The notes beneath the pieces are model-generated. The model did not search any database, was not told the origin of the DNA, and worked only from the letters and a program-made list of their open reading frames with translations. Source: Polytrichum commune (Eukaryota > Streptophyta > Polytrichopsida > Polytrichales > Polytrichaceae). Taken from it: 64,000 nt of DNA. Of this stretch, positions 1 to 11,661 are shown one piece after another. Numbering within the stretch: the stretch's first letter is position 1; every line of letters starts with the position of its first letter. The position numbers and the translations under genes were made by a program. The DNA lies in the NCBI GenBank assembly GCA_950295325.1, contig OX485805.1, positions 10,788,501-10,852,500 of the forward strand, in the 5' to 3' direction.

Positions 1-1
1 C

Positions 2-498
2 ATGAAGGCCGAGAACACCAATGCCGTCGTGGAGTTCATCTTCAAGGGCATCGAGCCCCCCTGCATGGTCCTAGCACAGGAAGCATGTAGAATATTGTAC
101 ACATCGGACGGCAAAGTCGTCAAAAAACCAAACAACGCCGCTTCCCCCCAATATCTCAAGGTCTTGAAGCCCATTTTTTGGGACCAGCGACCGTCCTTGA
201 TAGGCGTCTCCTACGATGTCCGTCCCACCCGCGAGAACACGCTCATGGTGGACGACAGCGCCGCCAAGAACATGTTGAACCCGACGGCCAACTTCATAGT
301 TTGCCTACGTGGACGGTCGAGAAGGTCCGGGACCGATTTTTGTTAGACCTTAGTAAATACCTCCAGGTGCTCTGGGGTAGCGGACTACCCGTAAACAATT
401 TTGTTAGGAATAATCCCATAGGCGAGAGATACTTGGATCCACGAGACCATTTGTACAGAGAGTTGTTCTCACACGCGAAATTTAACAAGCTCATTTGA
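2..498 (+). pseudogene. FCP1/SCP-like (NLI-interacting-factor-type) HAD phosphatase, C-terminal part, frame broken
   Basis: The start lies outside the window. Frame 2 reads about 100 residues resembling the second half of a FCP1/SCP-type protein phosphatase: KAENTNAVVEFIF, then the HAD acidic motif in TLMVDDSAAKNMLNP. Near position 307 the homology moves to frame 1 and continues as PTWTVEKVRDRFLLDL, then NNPIGERYLDPRDHLYRE, and stops at TGA 496-498. The switch fits a single missing base in a run of C at about 305-308, so this is either a real frameshift or a sequence error. In this family such enzymes remove phosphate from Ser/Thr-rich tails such as the RNA polymerase II CTD; that role is inferred from the family. 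Base composition is GC-richer than the surroundings, as expected for a host exon. The exact subfamily (SCP, FCP1 or UBLCP1-like) is uncertain. Confidence 0.5.
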
Positions 499-641
499 GG
501 CACTACGTGTGTTTGTATGTGTGTGTGTGTGTGCCCGCCCACTTTGTGTAATACATGCTTCATATGTATCTTGATTTTCACGCTCTATCTCCCCCCTTTC
601 CCTTTCCCTTGGGTTTTGTTTTGTTTCAATTTTGGCGCCAG

Positions 642-1435
642 CGTTTGGAGCCCTCGATTGACATCGTCAGCGAGTCAGACTTGGGGAGCTTCTTCTACGA
701 GACCGTTTACGACGCCGCGTCGACCATTGACTACTCCAAGGAGCCTATTGACGCCGGCGGCGTCAATAGCCCCCCACCCAAGCAAATCTTCCGGCGCTCT
801 GCGTCCCCGTCGCCGCTCAAGGACATAGATCGCAAATGCGTCCGGACGTCCCCCTCCCGGCCCGGCGGCAGCATTACACCTCAACGGCGGCTGCGGATGG
901 ACGCTCAGCCTACGAAGAGTGGCACCCTTCCTATTCCTTTGCGGGATGCCTTGCCCCTCCTCGCCAACTCCAACAGGAACGCCCCCGGTGACAAGGTGAA
1001 CCCCCCCCCCCAACATGGTTAACCGCGCATTACAATCATTTTTCACTAAACAAAGGAACGTGTGACACGTTTGGGTCTTCCTCCCTAAACTAACACATGT
1101 GTTCTTGCATTCACGCGTTGCAGGTTGCTCCCACCCGTAAACCTATGCGGTCTAGTGCGTCCATCGAGTTGGAGCGTTTCTACTCCATGACCAGAAATGC
1201 AAGACAGTCCACTTCATCGTATTCGAATTCTTCGTCGTATAATTCGGGCGGCCGACGGAATCCAAAATGTGTTATTGATGGCGGTCACCCCAAGAATGGC
1301 TATAGTCGCGGGGCGGAGATTTTCAGGAATGTTGAAGCAATGCGAGCAAAAGAAGCCGCAACAAAAGAAAAAGATGCAAAAGAAAAAAAAAAACAAAAGA
1401 AAAAGAGGCAGTCTCCGAGGCTAGATAGGCCATAG
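642..1435 (+). CDS. Two-exon basic low-complexity protein tail, unrecognised
   Basis: Two open exons join in phase. Exon A is 642-995, after acceptor GGCGCCAG and before donor AAG|GTGAAC. Exon B is 1124-1435, after acceptor GCGTTGCAG, ending at TAG. The product is Ser/Pro/Arg-rich (SESDLGSFFYETVYDAAS near the start, several SPS and RP stretches) and ends in a Lys/Glu run with KEKKKQKKKRQSPRL, which looks like a nuclear-localisation type tail. It lies 143 bp downstream of the phosphatase stop on the same strand and could be the 3' part of that gene if the stop at 498 is an error. No domain is recognised. Exon GC content and clean splice sites support a host gene rather than a transposon. Confidence 0.45.
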
Positions 1436-3681
1436 TAGGCGTAGGGTTTTGGGCCATAGGCAACATCATTTTGGGTCGCACTATCCAATGGATGTGTGGT
1501 GTTAGCATGCTATGCATTTTACATGCCATACTTTGTATGTTTTATTTGCAATAATATAATTGTCACATGATTTCCCCTTCCATATGGTCCAAGGTTTGGA
1601 TTGCCCTACCTAAACCATCACAAATATGAGTTTGGAATATTTTGTATGCAATATTATATTGGTTAACATATTTACCCTTCAATAAGATCTATGGTTTGGA
1701 TTGCCCTACCTAAACCATATTCATACAAGCTCTAATATTTTGTGTGCAATAATATGAATGTTTTAAGGTTTCCCCTTTAGTTTGGTCTAAGGTTTGGATT
1801 GCCCACCCTAAACCATCACAAATATGAGTTATTTATGGGGTTCTTGGTCTAAACACCCGCTTCAAAGTGTTCGCATCTTACAACTTTCTCCAATATGTGT
1901 TCCATATATCCTTGTTCTTATTTATGTGAATGTCTCAAAATGCCCAAAAAGTCTCAATTTAACGAATATAGTGTTATATGTGAAAAACAACCTTGCTTGC
2001 CTTACAAGTGAATCAAGCCAATGAGAATTAGGTATAAATCAAGTTGTTTGGTTGTCAACAACCACCAATAATATCCAACATTTTTGTGCTTGATCCAATA
2101 TGATATTAGCAAATTTATTATTATAGTAGACCACTAGAAAGTACAAATGGGCTAGACTTTGGGTTACTTACAAATCCTATTATGTTTGGGTTTGAATGAA
2201 TATCCATATATAATATCCAATAAATATAATGTTTAGTTTACTGTTATGTTTAAGACGAAATTCCTTTGTTGGAATCAATATGCATTTAATAGACTATTAT
2301 TTTGTAGGTTGAAGGCGTTGACACATGGGATTGTGTGTTTGCATAAATTACCATTGGGCCAAATAATGTTAAAGATAATCAATCGAGGTACACACTAATG
2401 GAAATAAGCGGTGTAATTTGGCAGGCCAAATGACTTTGACAATCACAATAGCCACTCAGGTTCCAACTATAGTGATAAATGTGAATTGAACTTAATCATG
2501 CTATTTCCAAACTTGGTGTCCAATGACCACACTTTGAGTACACGATAAGTTACAATGTCAAATATGTTTTGAGTACTAAAATAGTGTTCAACAAGCAGTT
2601 TATCTCTACCACTTCTAATAGTGGAACCCCTTAGCAACATCCCATAAGTCATTAGACAAATACAAAAACTAAAACATGGAGGTGTCATGGCATTGAAAAT
2701 ATGAATGCACTTACTCTAACAAAAAATCAAGTAAAATCTACTTTCCCTCCTTCCCTTCCTCCTCTACCTCTATCCTCTCTTCTGTGTGATTCCTTCCTCT
2801 CTCTCATCATTTGTACTTCATGCTTTCCTTGGGGTTTCCCTTGCCCTCAAATACATGGTGTTCATTAAAGTTCGAGTAAGTTTCAAGATTATGACAATCT
2901 CTTCCAAAGATTTACATGCAAGGATGAAATAAATAAGAAAAAAACTTCTTATTTTGTGCAAAAAGAACACCTTTGCCAGCCTCGATTGTCCAAATACATC
3001 CGTCAATTCAATTATAGTGGTTAGGATTGTCCAAGGAATGTGCATATGCCCTGATAGGTCTCAACCCCAGTTCTCCCAACCTATACCTAGCTTCTATATC
3101 TTTGTCGCCCCTTCTTCTATATATTGTTTGTTGTTATTTAATTTAAGAATTTTGATGGGGCTCCCAAAACTAATGATCTCAAATGGAACAAGGCCATGTA
3201 TATGTCACATAATATACATTGTCATTTAGACAATAATCTCTATACCAAGAGGATGTGGAACAGAGTTCACTAGATGTAAACATAATTGCATAATATACAT
3301 CTCCAAAGTTGATTAATCTCGTTCACTTGAATACCATGGACATCCTAACGTACATGGCACTAAAACCAACATCCCAAAATCTTGCATACTAAATACATTA
3401 TTGATGTAATAAATGTCCACCACCTTAGCATCAAGTTTCCTTGTTGGTTTTGGGTCATCTACCAGTAAAACTATTAACCCTTGACAACTCCTACTACATA
3501 CAAAAATTTAGTTTAGACATGCTTTGGTGTGTTGGAATCACCTGTCAACTGCTAACAATAAGGATCTAAAATATTTCAGTCTAATGATAGCAATTATCCT
3601 CAGTACTTAACGTGTTGGTTTCAGCACCATCTACTCTACATGTTGCATGTGCAATGAGTATTTGTTTGGAGATGACCTCGA
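1436..3681. other. Intergenic AT-rich stretch
   Basis: No gene is recognisable between the first gene and the P450. It contains the 100-bp tandem repeat at 1548-1835 and a polypyrimidine tract of C, T and CCT runs at about 2739-2803. Short open frames here show no family resemblance. Confidence 0.5.
1548..1835. repeat. Tandem repeat, about 3 units of 98-100 bp
   Basis: Units start at 1548, 1648 and 1746, each with GCAATAATAT-like sequence, then a TTTCCCCTT-like block, then GGTTTGGATTGCCC and CCTAAACC. The core GGTTT...AAACC is an inverted repeat, so each unit carries a small potential hairpin. Units are diverged (roughly 75-80 percent alike by eye). Confidence 0.75.
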
Positions 3682-6600
3682 TCAGGGCTTTCGGCTTTGA
3701 ACAAACATTGGGAACCCATCTTTGGGATCCCATTCCATTTTCCTCGCGTAATCTTCTTTGGAGTCGTCAACTCCCACCCTCTCCCACCTAGCAAACAGAG
3801 TGCAATGTGATATACTGAAATTACACAAGCTTTTTGAAAGGAATCGAACAAGTGTGTTTGAAAACAGAACATGATTCTTTTTCTCTTGGAAGACATATGT
3901 AAGGCATGCATTGACCAAATTCGACACCGAATCTGGTTCTCTCAGTCATCTTCATGGAATTCATCATAGATAAAGCCTAGATATTCCCAGGCTTCAATGT
4001 GAAGCTCAATATTGTGTATGTAAGTAGATGTGTTTTCACTCAGTGCATGCATAGCGAGATGCACTAGATGGCAGACTCAAACCTTACTACAACTCAAAAG
4101 AATGTGGTAACAAAATTAGGTCTTTCAAGATCATCCATGAACACATGATAACATTGTGAGGAAATAGCTTGACACACTAGAGCATGATTTACTAGAGAAT
4201 ATCAAGTACGGTAAATAATTAACTTGGGATTTGGAGACAATTGCCAAGATTATGAGGTGTATTTTGGATATGCCAAAACTATTATGATAGGGAATCAAAG
4301 GATGACCAAGAAGCGCAACTTCTCCCCTCCCTCCTAAATTACCAACTAAGCAAACATATTTGGAGGCTTCAAATTATCAACCACTTGAACATTAAAAAAA
4401 AGGACATGTAGACCTAAAGCAAATAGAGAGTAGGAAGTGCTATTGTACCTGCATTTGGTGATGAGATGGTTAATAAGAAGTATTGTTTGTATCCTTGCCA
4501 TTTCTTGACCAGGGCAAGATTTTGGACCAATCCCGAAACCAAGATATGTGCCAATTTTTGGAGCAGTCTTTTTACACATCATGGTAAACAACACACCAAC
4601 CATTCAATTAGATGCAAATGCACAAGGCCATGTATCATGTCCAACAATTTTTCCTTGCACACAAATAGTCATTGTCTTAATGAGATCCATATCTAATGAG
4701 AAGAGAGCATTTTTTTTGTTCATGAACATTATGTGTCAAAATGACACAAATTAACCTTCAATGTGTAATATTGTATCAATCATTGGAAGTTCTTTTCTAC
4801 CACTGCATGTACATTGTGTTATATGTGAAAAATACAAATTTGGTAAGGTCTTTTGACCACCATCTTTCTCCAAGTATGTATAACTTAGTATGTATAACTA
4901 GGGTTTTCGTTACATGTTTCTAATTTTCTTCTCCAAATCAATATGTTTTGCAATATGCATGTATTGACAGAGCATACAAATCCTTCCTCCAGATTTACTT
5001 CAAATCCTTACTATCAATAATTGTGAACACAAAATTGGTATCATAGGCCTATTAATCAACGAACTAAGTTAGACTCTGGAAGAAAGTCTTACTTGAAACC
5101 TAGATGGATTGAAAGCCAATGGATCTGGAAATATCTCTGGGTTTGTATGAATACCAGCTGCAGATATCCACACTGTCGAGTCTTTTGGAATTGTGTAACC
5201 TAGTAACAGAACACATATGCTCAGCTAATGTATGCAAAAGCAATTAGTACATTTCAATCATTATTTGACCTTCATACAACAAGGTAAGCAGGTTTTAAAC
5301 GGAAACTTTTAGCTCTGCCCCCATTTCTAGTTGGATATGAAACACGCAATTAGTACAAGATGAATAGCATATCCAAATCGTGCCCGTAGCCATTTTCTTC
5401 AATTCTTCAGAGTGAGATTCTATTCATTATTCAATGATGAGATACGTCGACCCCCCATTATGTACTTGATTATTGAGCCTAGAACGATTAACAAATGTTG
5501 AGCACATAGTCCAATCCCTTTGAAGCAAATGTATTTTTTTTCTGTCCATTCTTAGATCCACACCTAACCGCACACCATTCAAATATAGGTGCCTATTTAA
5601 GATAAGTAGCTAAATTAGGTCCGCTTACCTTACAAAATAGACAACAGAATATGCCTAGACCTACAAGAGCTGTAACTTGTCTAATATTCTCTATCCAACA
5701 TAATCTCATTTTACCTTGATAATCGATGTCTTCTGCGGCGTGCCTTGGAAGCAATGTAACGATCGATCGAAGTCGATGGACCTCATGAAAGACCTACAAG
5801 TTGCCCACAAATTGTACTGGAAATAAATGACGTGAATAAATCGCAAGCCTGAAGCATCGGGGAGCATCTGGAGCTCGAAGCAAATTGAAGGTCATGTAAT
5901 GATGTTGGAAGGAAATTTTTGAAGCCAAATGGACAAGACAGTACATACTTGGGTTGTGAGAGGCAAGGACTTTAAGTTGAACCATTTCATAGAACCATCC
6001 TCCATGACTTTCTTCTGGAATTCTTCATTCTCTGCCTGCACGAGGATGAACACAGACAACGTAGAATCAAAGCACCAAACGATGCGATCCTTCGGAGTTT
6101 TAAAGGTTTTCTAACACTGTCTGAGCATGTATCACTTGTTAGGTAGTCTTGAAAGGTAACGAGGAGAGTGGTCGATGGGATGTGATAGCAGCGAGACATC
6201 CATCTACCGCTCAAGCCATGTATGGGGTTTAATTTGGAACCAGTTGGCTCATGGACATAAATAATAGGTTTTGGATGAAATGCTATTTGCGTGGATTTTT
6301 TTTAAAAGAAATGAAAAACACATCTACAAGAGGAGAGTAGATGACAAGATGATGTGGTGGTTCTGAGTGGATGGGTGGATGTCTCATTGCCACCACGACT
6401 AGTCATCCACTTTTGTAATATATCATTACAATGTATGTGAGTGTTGGGTAATTGACCTACGAAACTGGGAAATTGTCCTACTTCACCGGAAAATCTGCAA
6501 ATCTATCAGAATGTTAGATTTACATATTTTTCCAAGGGAACATGACAATTGCCAAGGACCCATATGATGGAACATAACCGGTGTGAGGATAGCACAAAGA

Positions 6601-9600
6601 AAGCCGCCAGAAGTGCTCTCCACTTGGGTGAGCGACAGATTATGGAACTGAAACATTGCGTGAGCAACAAACTGAGTCTATCTGAATCCAAGTGACTCAA
6701 ACCGCGAGCTCAATGAATGGGGAGAACTAACCGCTAGTTACAGATGAACCGGTTGAAGTTCAAGACTGCAGGAAAATTACTGATCATTTTTAGAGGAATT
6801 TATGGAATATACCTCAAATCAATAAAGAAAAACCAAAGATCACAACATGTAACCGGTTGGACTTGGAAACACTAGGATCTTGACCAATTATGCCCAAAAA
6901 TCTCCCCGAACAAGGTGCGAGCTCAAGTTTCATGGGACTTGTTAATCAATTACCCGGGAAATGCATTAATCACCTGAATGGATTCTCGCACTTCGGGATA
7001 GTCGTGAAGGTATTTGATAACCCACGGAGTCAAAAACTTGATGGTGGTGCCCACAAACATGACACCGACGATGAGTGACGCCATTTCGTAATGCGAGTAG
7101 TTCTGAGTGGTATCCGCCATGAGGATGCTCAAGAGGTCTCTCCTTGGGCTTCCTTCCGCAATCCGTTTCCTTATGCACTTTTCGATTCGATTGATGAAGG
7201 ATTTGCGAGCCTGCAAGGTACCGGAGAATCACATCAAATTTGTTCTGAGGAAGCTTAAGAATCTACTTCAGGGATAGGGCACGCAAGTCTTATGAAGCAT
7301 ACCTACACACAGAAATTCAAATTGCTTTTTGTCACAAGTATTTGAGAAAACTAAGATTAAGTATAATTCATGGGCAAAAGACTTGCCCAGAAACAATAAT
7401 GTATCTTACTGCATTTTTGCACCATCAAGGCATGTTTAAATTTGAATACATTTATTATTTAGAGGAAAAATCTAGAAGAATATGATGGAAACTCTTTCTA
7501 TACATGAATTGAGAATAAATATGGTCAAATAAGCGTTTTTCAATGTGTAATTTTCAGAAATAACTTCATGTCATGCAACTACAATGTATGCTCTTCAGAA
7601 ATAGGCTTGAATATCTTCTATGGCATTGACTAAAAGTCTTAAAATATCTCCATGATGAGCTAGACAATGAAATTTTTTATAAACACTAGCAGAAGATCTC
7701 ATTTTTTACTATCAATCATGTACATATAGAAAAATTCTTTTTTTACTATTGAAGTCTACCACAAAACATGCAATCCACAATGAAGACTCGTTTTTTTCAT
7801 TTTCATCATAGAGGTTGTCAATAGAAGTGCAAGCATACAACTTTATTGTGTCCAAAATTCATGCATAAGTCTAGATTTACTCAAAACTTAGTTAAAACCA
7901 TGATTCAAGAGGGGTCGATAATGGGCAAATTACCTTCAATGCTTTGTGGTAAGTGAAACCCGGCAGATTGATAGGTAAACTCAAGAATGCTTTTCTTATC
8001 CAAACTACCTCTTCCGCCACTGTGTCTAAATCATCCTCTCCGGTCTCCGTCCACACAAAGTCCATAACTAAAAGAGAAGAATACTGCAATACGACTTGCA
8101 AAAATTACGGTAGAATCAATAAGTAGCACAAGGAGTTTAGGGCAATTTGGCCACCTAGGGAAAAGATGTTGTAAAGTGGTAAGCCTAGTGAATGGAGGCC
8201 ACATGTGCGTGACTTTTGCAATTAATAAAATACATGACAAAGATCACAGACTTTGCAATTCCACATATACTTATCTATCAACAAGATTCTCATGTGACTC
8301 ACCATATTGATTTACCATCCAATTTTTTTAGTCCAAATGGGGTGACATTCGGACACTACACCATATACCAAATTTCAAGTGGCACTAGAATTGGTGTGCC
8401 ATGTTAATTAGAGCCTAGGCCTCCATGTAGTACCAAGTGTCTCATTTCACCTTCTAAGGTCATTTACATGGGGCAATGAGGAATAGTGTAGACCACACCA
8501 CATCAAATATATAGGGTACATAGAAAGCTTTGAGCAACATATCACCTAGGAAAACATGTGCAATGCAGTGGGAGTATGATTTGTAAACTTGATGTTGTTA
8601 AAGCATACATTTATTTTAAGAACTAAGAGAAATTAGATCTATTCTAGAGTCCATGTCATAAATTGCTAAGCTCACCCTATTTTAAGCATGAGAGATGCCA
8701 TGTTCCATAATCAGGGCCTTGCTGCAACACTAGAATTTAGGCTGTTGTTTAAAGAGATAGACGACATGTAGTTTATTTTTGGCCCTTGACCACATTATTA
8801 TCATGTGTAGGGTAAGTGACAGTTGGAGGTTAGCAATGTTGTGGGATGTACCTTGAGTGACTCATAGGTGGCATTCACATGTCCCTTCTGAAGCCAAGAC
8901 TCGACGGCTTCACTGGCTCGCCGGTTCATGAGTGGGAGATGCTTGTTGAGGTTCTGGCCGGAGAAAATCTCAACTATCAGCCTGGACGCATATTCTTTCG
9001 CCTCATTTTGCTCTTCGCGAGACGTGGTGTTGAAGAAGATGACTTTCAAAAACACGCCAGGATAGTTTTCGGCAAACATGTGACGGGAAGGTGACGTCAG
9101 GATAAATTTTGCAGCGTCAGGAGTGTTCACAACAACCACTGGATAGCCAAACACCCTCATCTTGTAGATCTCCTTGAATCTGCAATTTAACAAATGTGCA
9201 TTAATTATGTCAGAGGTGATTAGTGTGTGAACGGATAATAAAACTCTGCACAGAGTGAAGTATGTTGTACATCACAAACCCCTGAATTCATATATTATCA
9301 ACACTGATTTGATCACATCGATTTATCACATCAAACTGTAACACTAAATCAATGCCCACCAAACATACAAATGCAAGTTAGATCTCAACTTGTTCCTACT
9401 CTTTTTACATTCTAAGGCTGAATTTAAGAATTGAATGAATCTGCATTTGCTAGATGGTGAGTAAGCATTGAAAAAGTATTAAAACCTGACCTTTGTGTAT
9501 CAACAGTATGCATTGCTCCCTAGCTTGCATTAGGAGATGTAGGAACTTGGTAGAGTAACATGAGTAACTAGGTACTAAAGTAACAGTGTTCCTAGTAATG

Positions 9601-11661
9601 CCTACAAAGTTGAATAATTTATGAGTTGATACAATGCTAAATGCTGACTTTGCACTGAATAAAATTTTAAACCTTGAAGGGTATGTCTATCTACCAAGTT
9701 TCACTTGCCATCAAACGCTAGCCAAAGGGCCTTGACGTTTGTCACCTTCTGCTGAGTATCAAGGCTGGGCTTAGATGGTACCACCGGTGAAAGTGGTACA
9801 TCTACCAAAATCCCAGATATTAGGAAACAGGTGACGGTGAAAGTCACTTGTGTTTGATCAGGGATCTACAGTGGACGACAGAGGATGCCCACGGTGATAC
9901 TACTGTGGATAAATTAAGAAAGACATGCCTAATTTAGTTACTTGTCTTAATCAAACACCTATATTTGAGTGGTATGTGTGGTTTGGTGCGGCTCCGAGAA
10001 TGGATAATGAAAAGACGTGTTTTAACTGACATAAATTTGGAACTACATGTGTTTCAAATATGATAACCATTCTAGGTTCAATAGTGAACATAATTGGGGG
10101 ACCTGTATATGACCCTTTATTGAACATGAAAATCTTCACTTTGAAATAGAGAGGCGATGAACTTTTTAGGGTGTGTTGGAAAATCTCTCATTACATCTCA
10201 CAAAGCAACCCATGAAACATTATTAAGGCCGGTTTAGACTACAATGAAGAAGTGCCCTGGTCAATCAAGAATTTCTACCCAAGGCGAGATTGTTTGAAGC
10301 AATGGTTGGTACAACGGACAATATGAAAAAACGTCAAGTTGGAGTTCTTGGTAGGTCAAGTGTCTTGTCCGAAGGTTTGAAGTTGCCTAATGAATTTGAC
10401 CTCCGGAGAACTTGCCTAGCAAAAAGTGTTGCCAAATTGATAATCAAGTCATTTCTCATATATGTTTGAAATTTTCCACTGGAGGAGTCTTGACCGTAGT
10501 ATAAACCCCAGTGAGTAAAGAACCAGTAAAGGGCCCATCTCGTAGCCGATCATAATGCTCCATTCCCCTAAAATTCTTGACCAGTGCGCACTTGTTCGCT
10601 GTCGTCTATACCCGCCCTTATAGACTCCCAAGTTTCTTCAATTGCAGTCAATTAGATCAGAGCTTTTAAAATGGGAGATTGAATGGGCCCAAGGGCCCTG
10701 TTCAAGTTTATCAACCTCTGCCCAGTACCTAGGATTATGGGTAGATGGCACCACTAGGAGGTGCAATGGGACGTCTACGCCGGATCCTAGATCCTGAGAC
10801 AGAGAGATGAAAATCCCCTAGGGGCCTTCATGTGTTCCAGGTCCGTCTTGACAAGTAACTAACACCAGGTTTCTTCAGTTGCAGTCAGTCAGATCGGAGC
10901 TTTCAAAATGGGAAAGCAAATGGCCACAAGGGCCCAGAAGTTTATCAATCTCTGCCCAGAATTTAGGAAGTGGGTAGATGAAACGACTGCAAGTGTGACA
11001 TCTGCTAAATTCCTAAGTATTACGACAGAGACGAAGAATTCTAAGTGTACCAGGCCTTGAAGGGGGGATCCGACCGCTAGGTACAGATGAACCGGTTGAG
11101 TTTGAGAAATGACTGGTTGAAATTCAAGACTTCAGGAAGATTACCCATCATGTTAGAGGAATTTGTAGAATACTCGTCGACTCAATGAAGAAACACCTAA
11201 TGATGTCAACATGTAAACGGTTCGACTTTGAAACACTAGGATCTCGATCGATGATGTCCAAGATTAATCTCCCCGGACACTACTGGTACCAGGTCCACCA
11301 TGACAAGAACTCTCGTGAAGATATCCAGGATACATTATAGTACCACCTAGTTCCTTCGATCCCAAATAATTTAGTCAAGAGAGCCAATGTGACTAAACCT
11401 GAGGGATCGGTCGTGGAGAAACCAGTGCAACCCTTGCCAGCACATTCGCAGGCCTTCGCCAACGAAGGGCAGGCTCCAGCTCACTTCAGGAATTGGTTTA
11501 ATCAACCCCAGTTTCGTGTGCGAAACTTGTTTTCTCAAGCTCGACAGGTACGTCAAGAATGAGCTTGAAGTAAGTAGGACTCCCAGAAGTACAAGAACCG
11601 TCGTCGACCACAACACCCATGACGCACCACGTGGTGATGAATTCATGGCAACCTCCTCCAT
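3682..11661 (-). CDS. Cytochrome P450, CYP85-clan-like, nine exons, 491 aa
   Basis: Nine exons on the minus strand join with consistent phases: 11661-11399, 9179-8852, 8083-7934, 7210-6974, 6035-5949, 5793-5715, 5199-5093, 4567-4449, 3787-3682, total 1476 nt including TGA. All introns are GT-AG. The chosen start (MEEVAMNSS) precedes a hydrophobic anchor, WVLWSTTVLVLLGVLL; an in-frame Met at 11646 and one farther upstream are possible, and a TGTGTGCAG acceptor near 11716 hints at an upstream leader exon. Family marks: LPINLPGFTYHKALK|ARK (exons 3/4), K-helix ExxR in HEVHRLR (exon 6), FNPSRF as PERF-type motif (exon 7), haem loop FGIGPKSCPG (exon 8), C-terminus PKDGFPMFVQSRKP. P450s of this clan hydroxylate steroids, terpenoids or hormones on the ER membrane; the substrate here is unknown. 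The gene is odd in lacking a recognisable A/G-G-x-D/E-T-T motif (FVGTTIKF instead), the C-helix WxxxR arginine, and the PPGP hinge (KPIPEVSW). Unbroken frames over nine exons argue that it is, or recently was, functional. Confidence 0.88.
6711..6915 (+). mobile_element. hAT-type MITE (family A) in P450 intron 4
   Basis: Starts CAATGAATGGGGAGAAC and ends with the inverse of the same TIR (TCTCCCCGAACAAG). Flanked by 8-bp near-duplications CGCGAGCT (6703-6710) and TGCGAGCT (6916-6923). The interior carries the family blocks GAACCGGTTGAAGTTCAAGA and CATGTAACCGGTTGGACTTG. It sits inside the 938-bp intron and does not touch splice sites. Confidence 0.8.
9722..9850. repeat. Diverged copy of the intron 1 repeat
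   Basis: Contains CTTCTGCTGAGTATC, then TAGATGGTACCACC and a GTACATCTACC block resembling the two copies at 10632 and 10869. Strongly diverged; it suggests an older dispersed or tandem repeat in P450 intron 1. Confidence 0.35.
10632..10868. repeat. Intron 1 direct repeat, copy 1
   Basis: Begins GTTTCTTCAATTGCAGTCA and runs for 237 bp until the second copy begins. It carries GGTTCATC-like blocks such as TTTATCAACCTCTGCCCAG and GTGTTCCAGGTCC. It preserves GTTCCAGG (10834-10841) with no MITE, i.e. the empty site corresponding to the MITE insertion in copy 2. Confidence 0.65.
10869..11054. repeat. Intron 1 direct repeat, copy 2 (interrupted by MITE)
   Basis: Begins GTTTCTTCAGTTGCAGTCA, parallel to copy 1, and reaches GTACCAGG at 11047-11054, where a MITE is inserted. 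The repeat resumes at 11286 with GTACCAGGTCC and TGACAAG, matching copy 1. Confidence 0.65.
11055..11285 (+). mobile_element. hAT-type MITE (family A) in P450 intron 1
   Basis: Flanked by a perfect 8-bp duplication GTACCAGG (11047-11054 and 11286-11293). The left end is degenerate (CCTTGAAGGGGGG); the right end is ATCTCCCCGGACACTACTG. Interior blocks GATGAACCGGTTGAG and ACGGTTCGACTTTG match the family. It lies 114 bp from the exon 1 donor. Confidence 0.8.

Noticed and set aside
675-1046. 123-codon minus-strand frame opposite the first gene
   Set aside because: Shadow of the plus-strand GC-rich exon, which has good splice sites.
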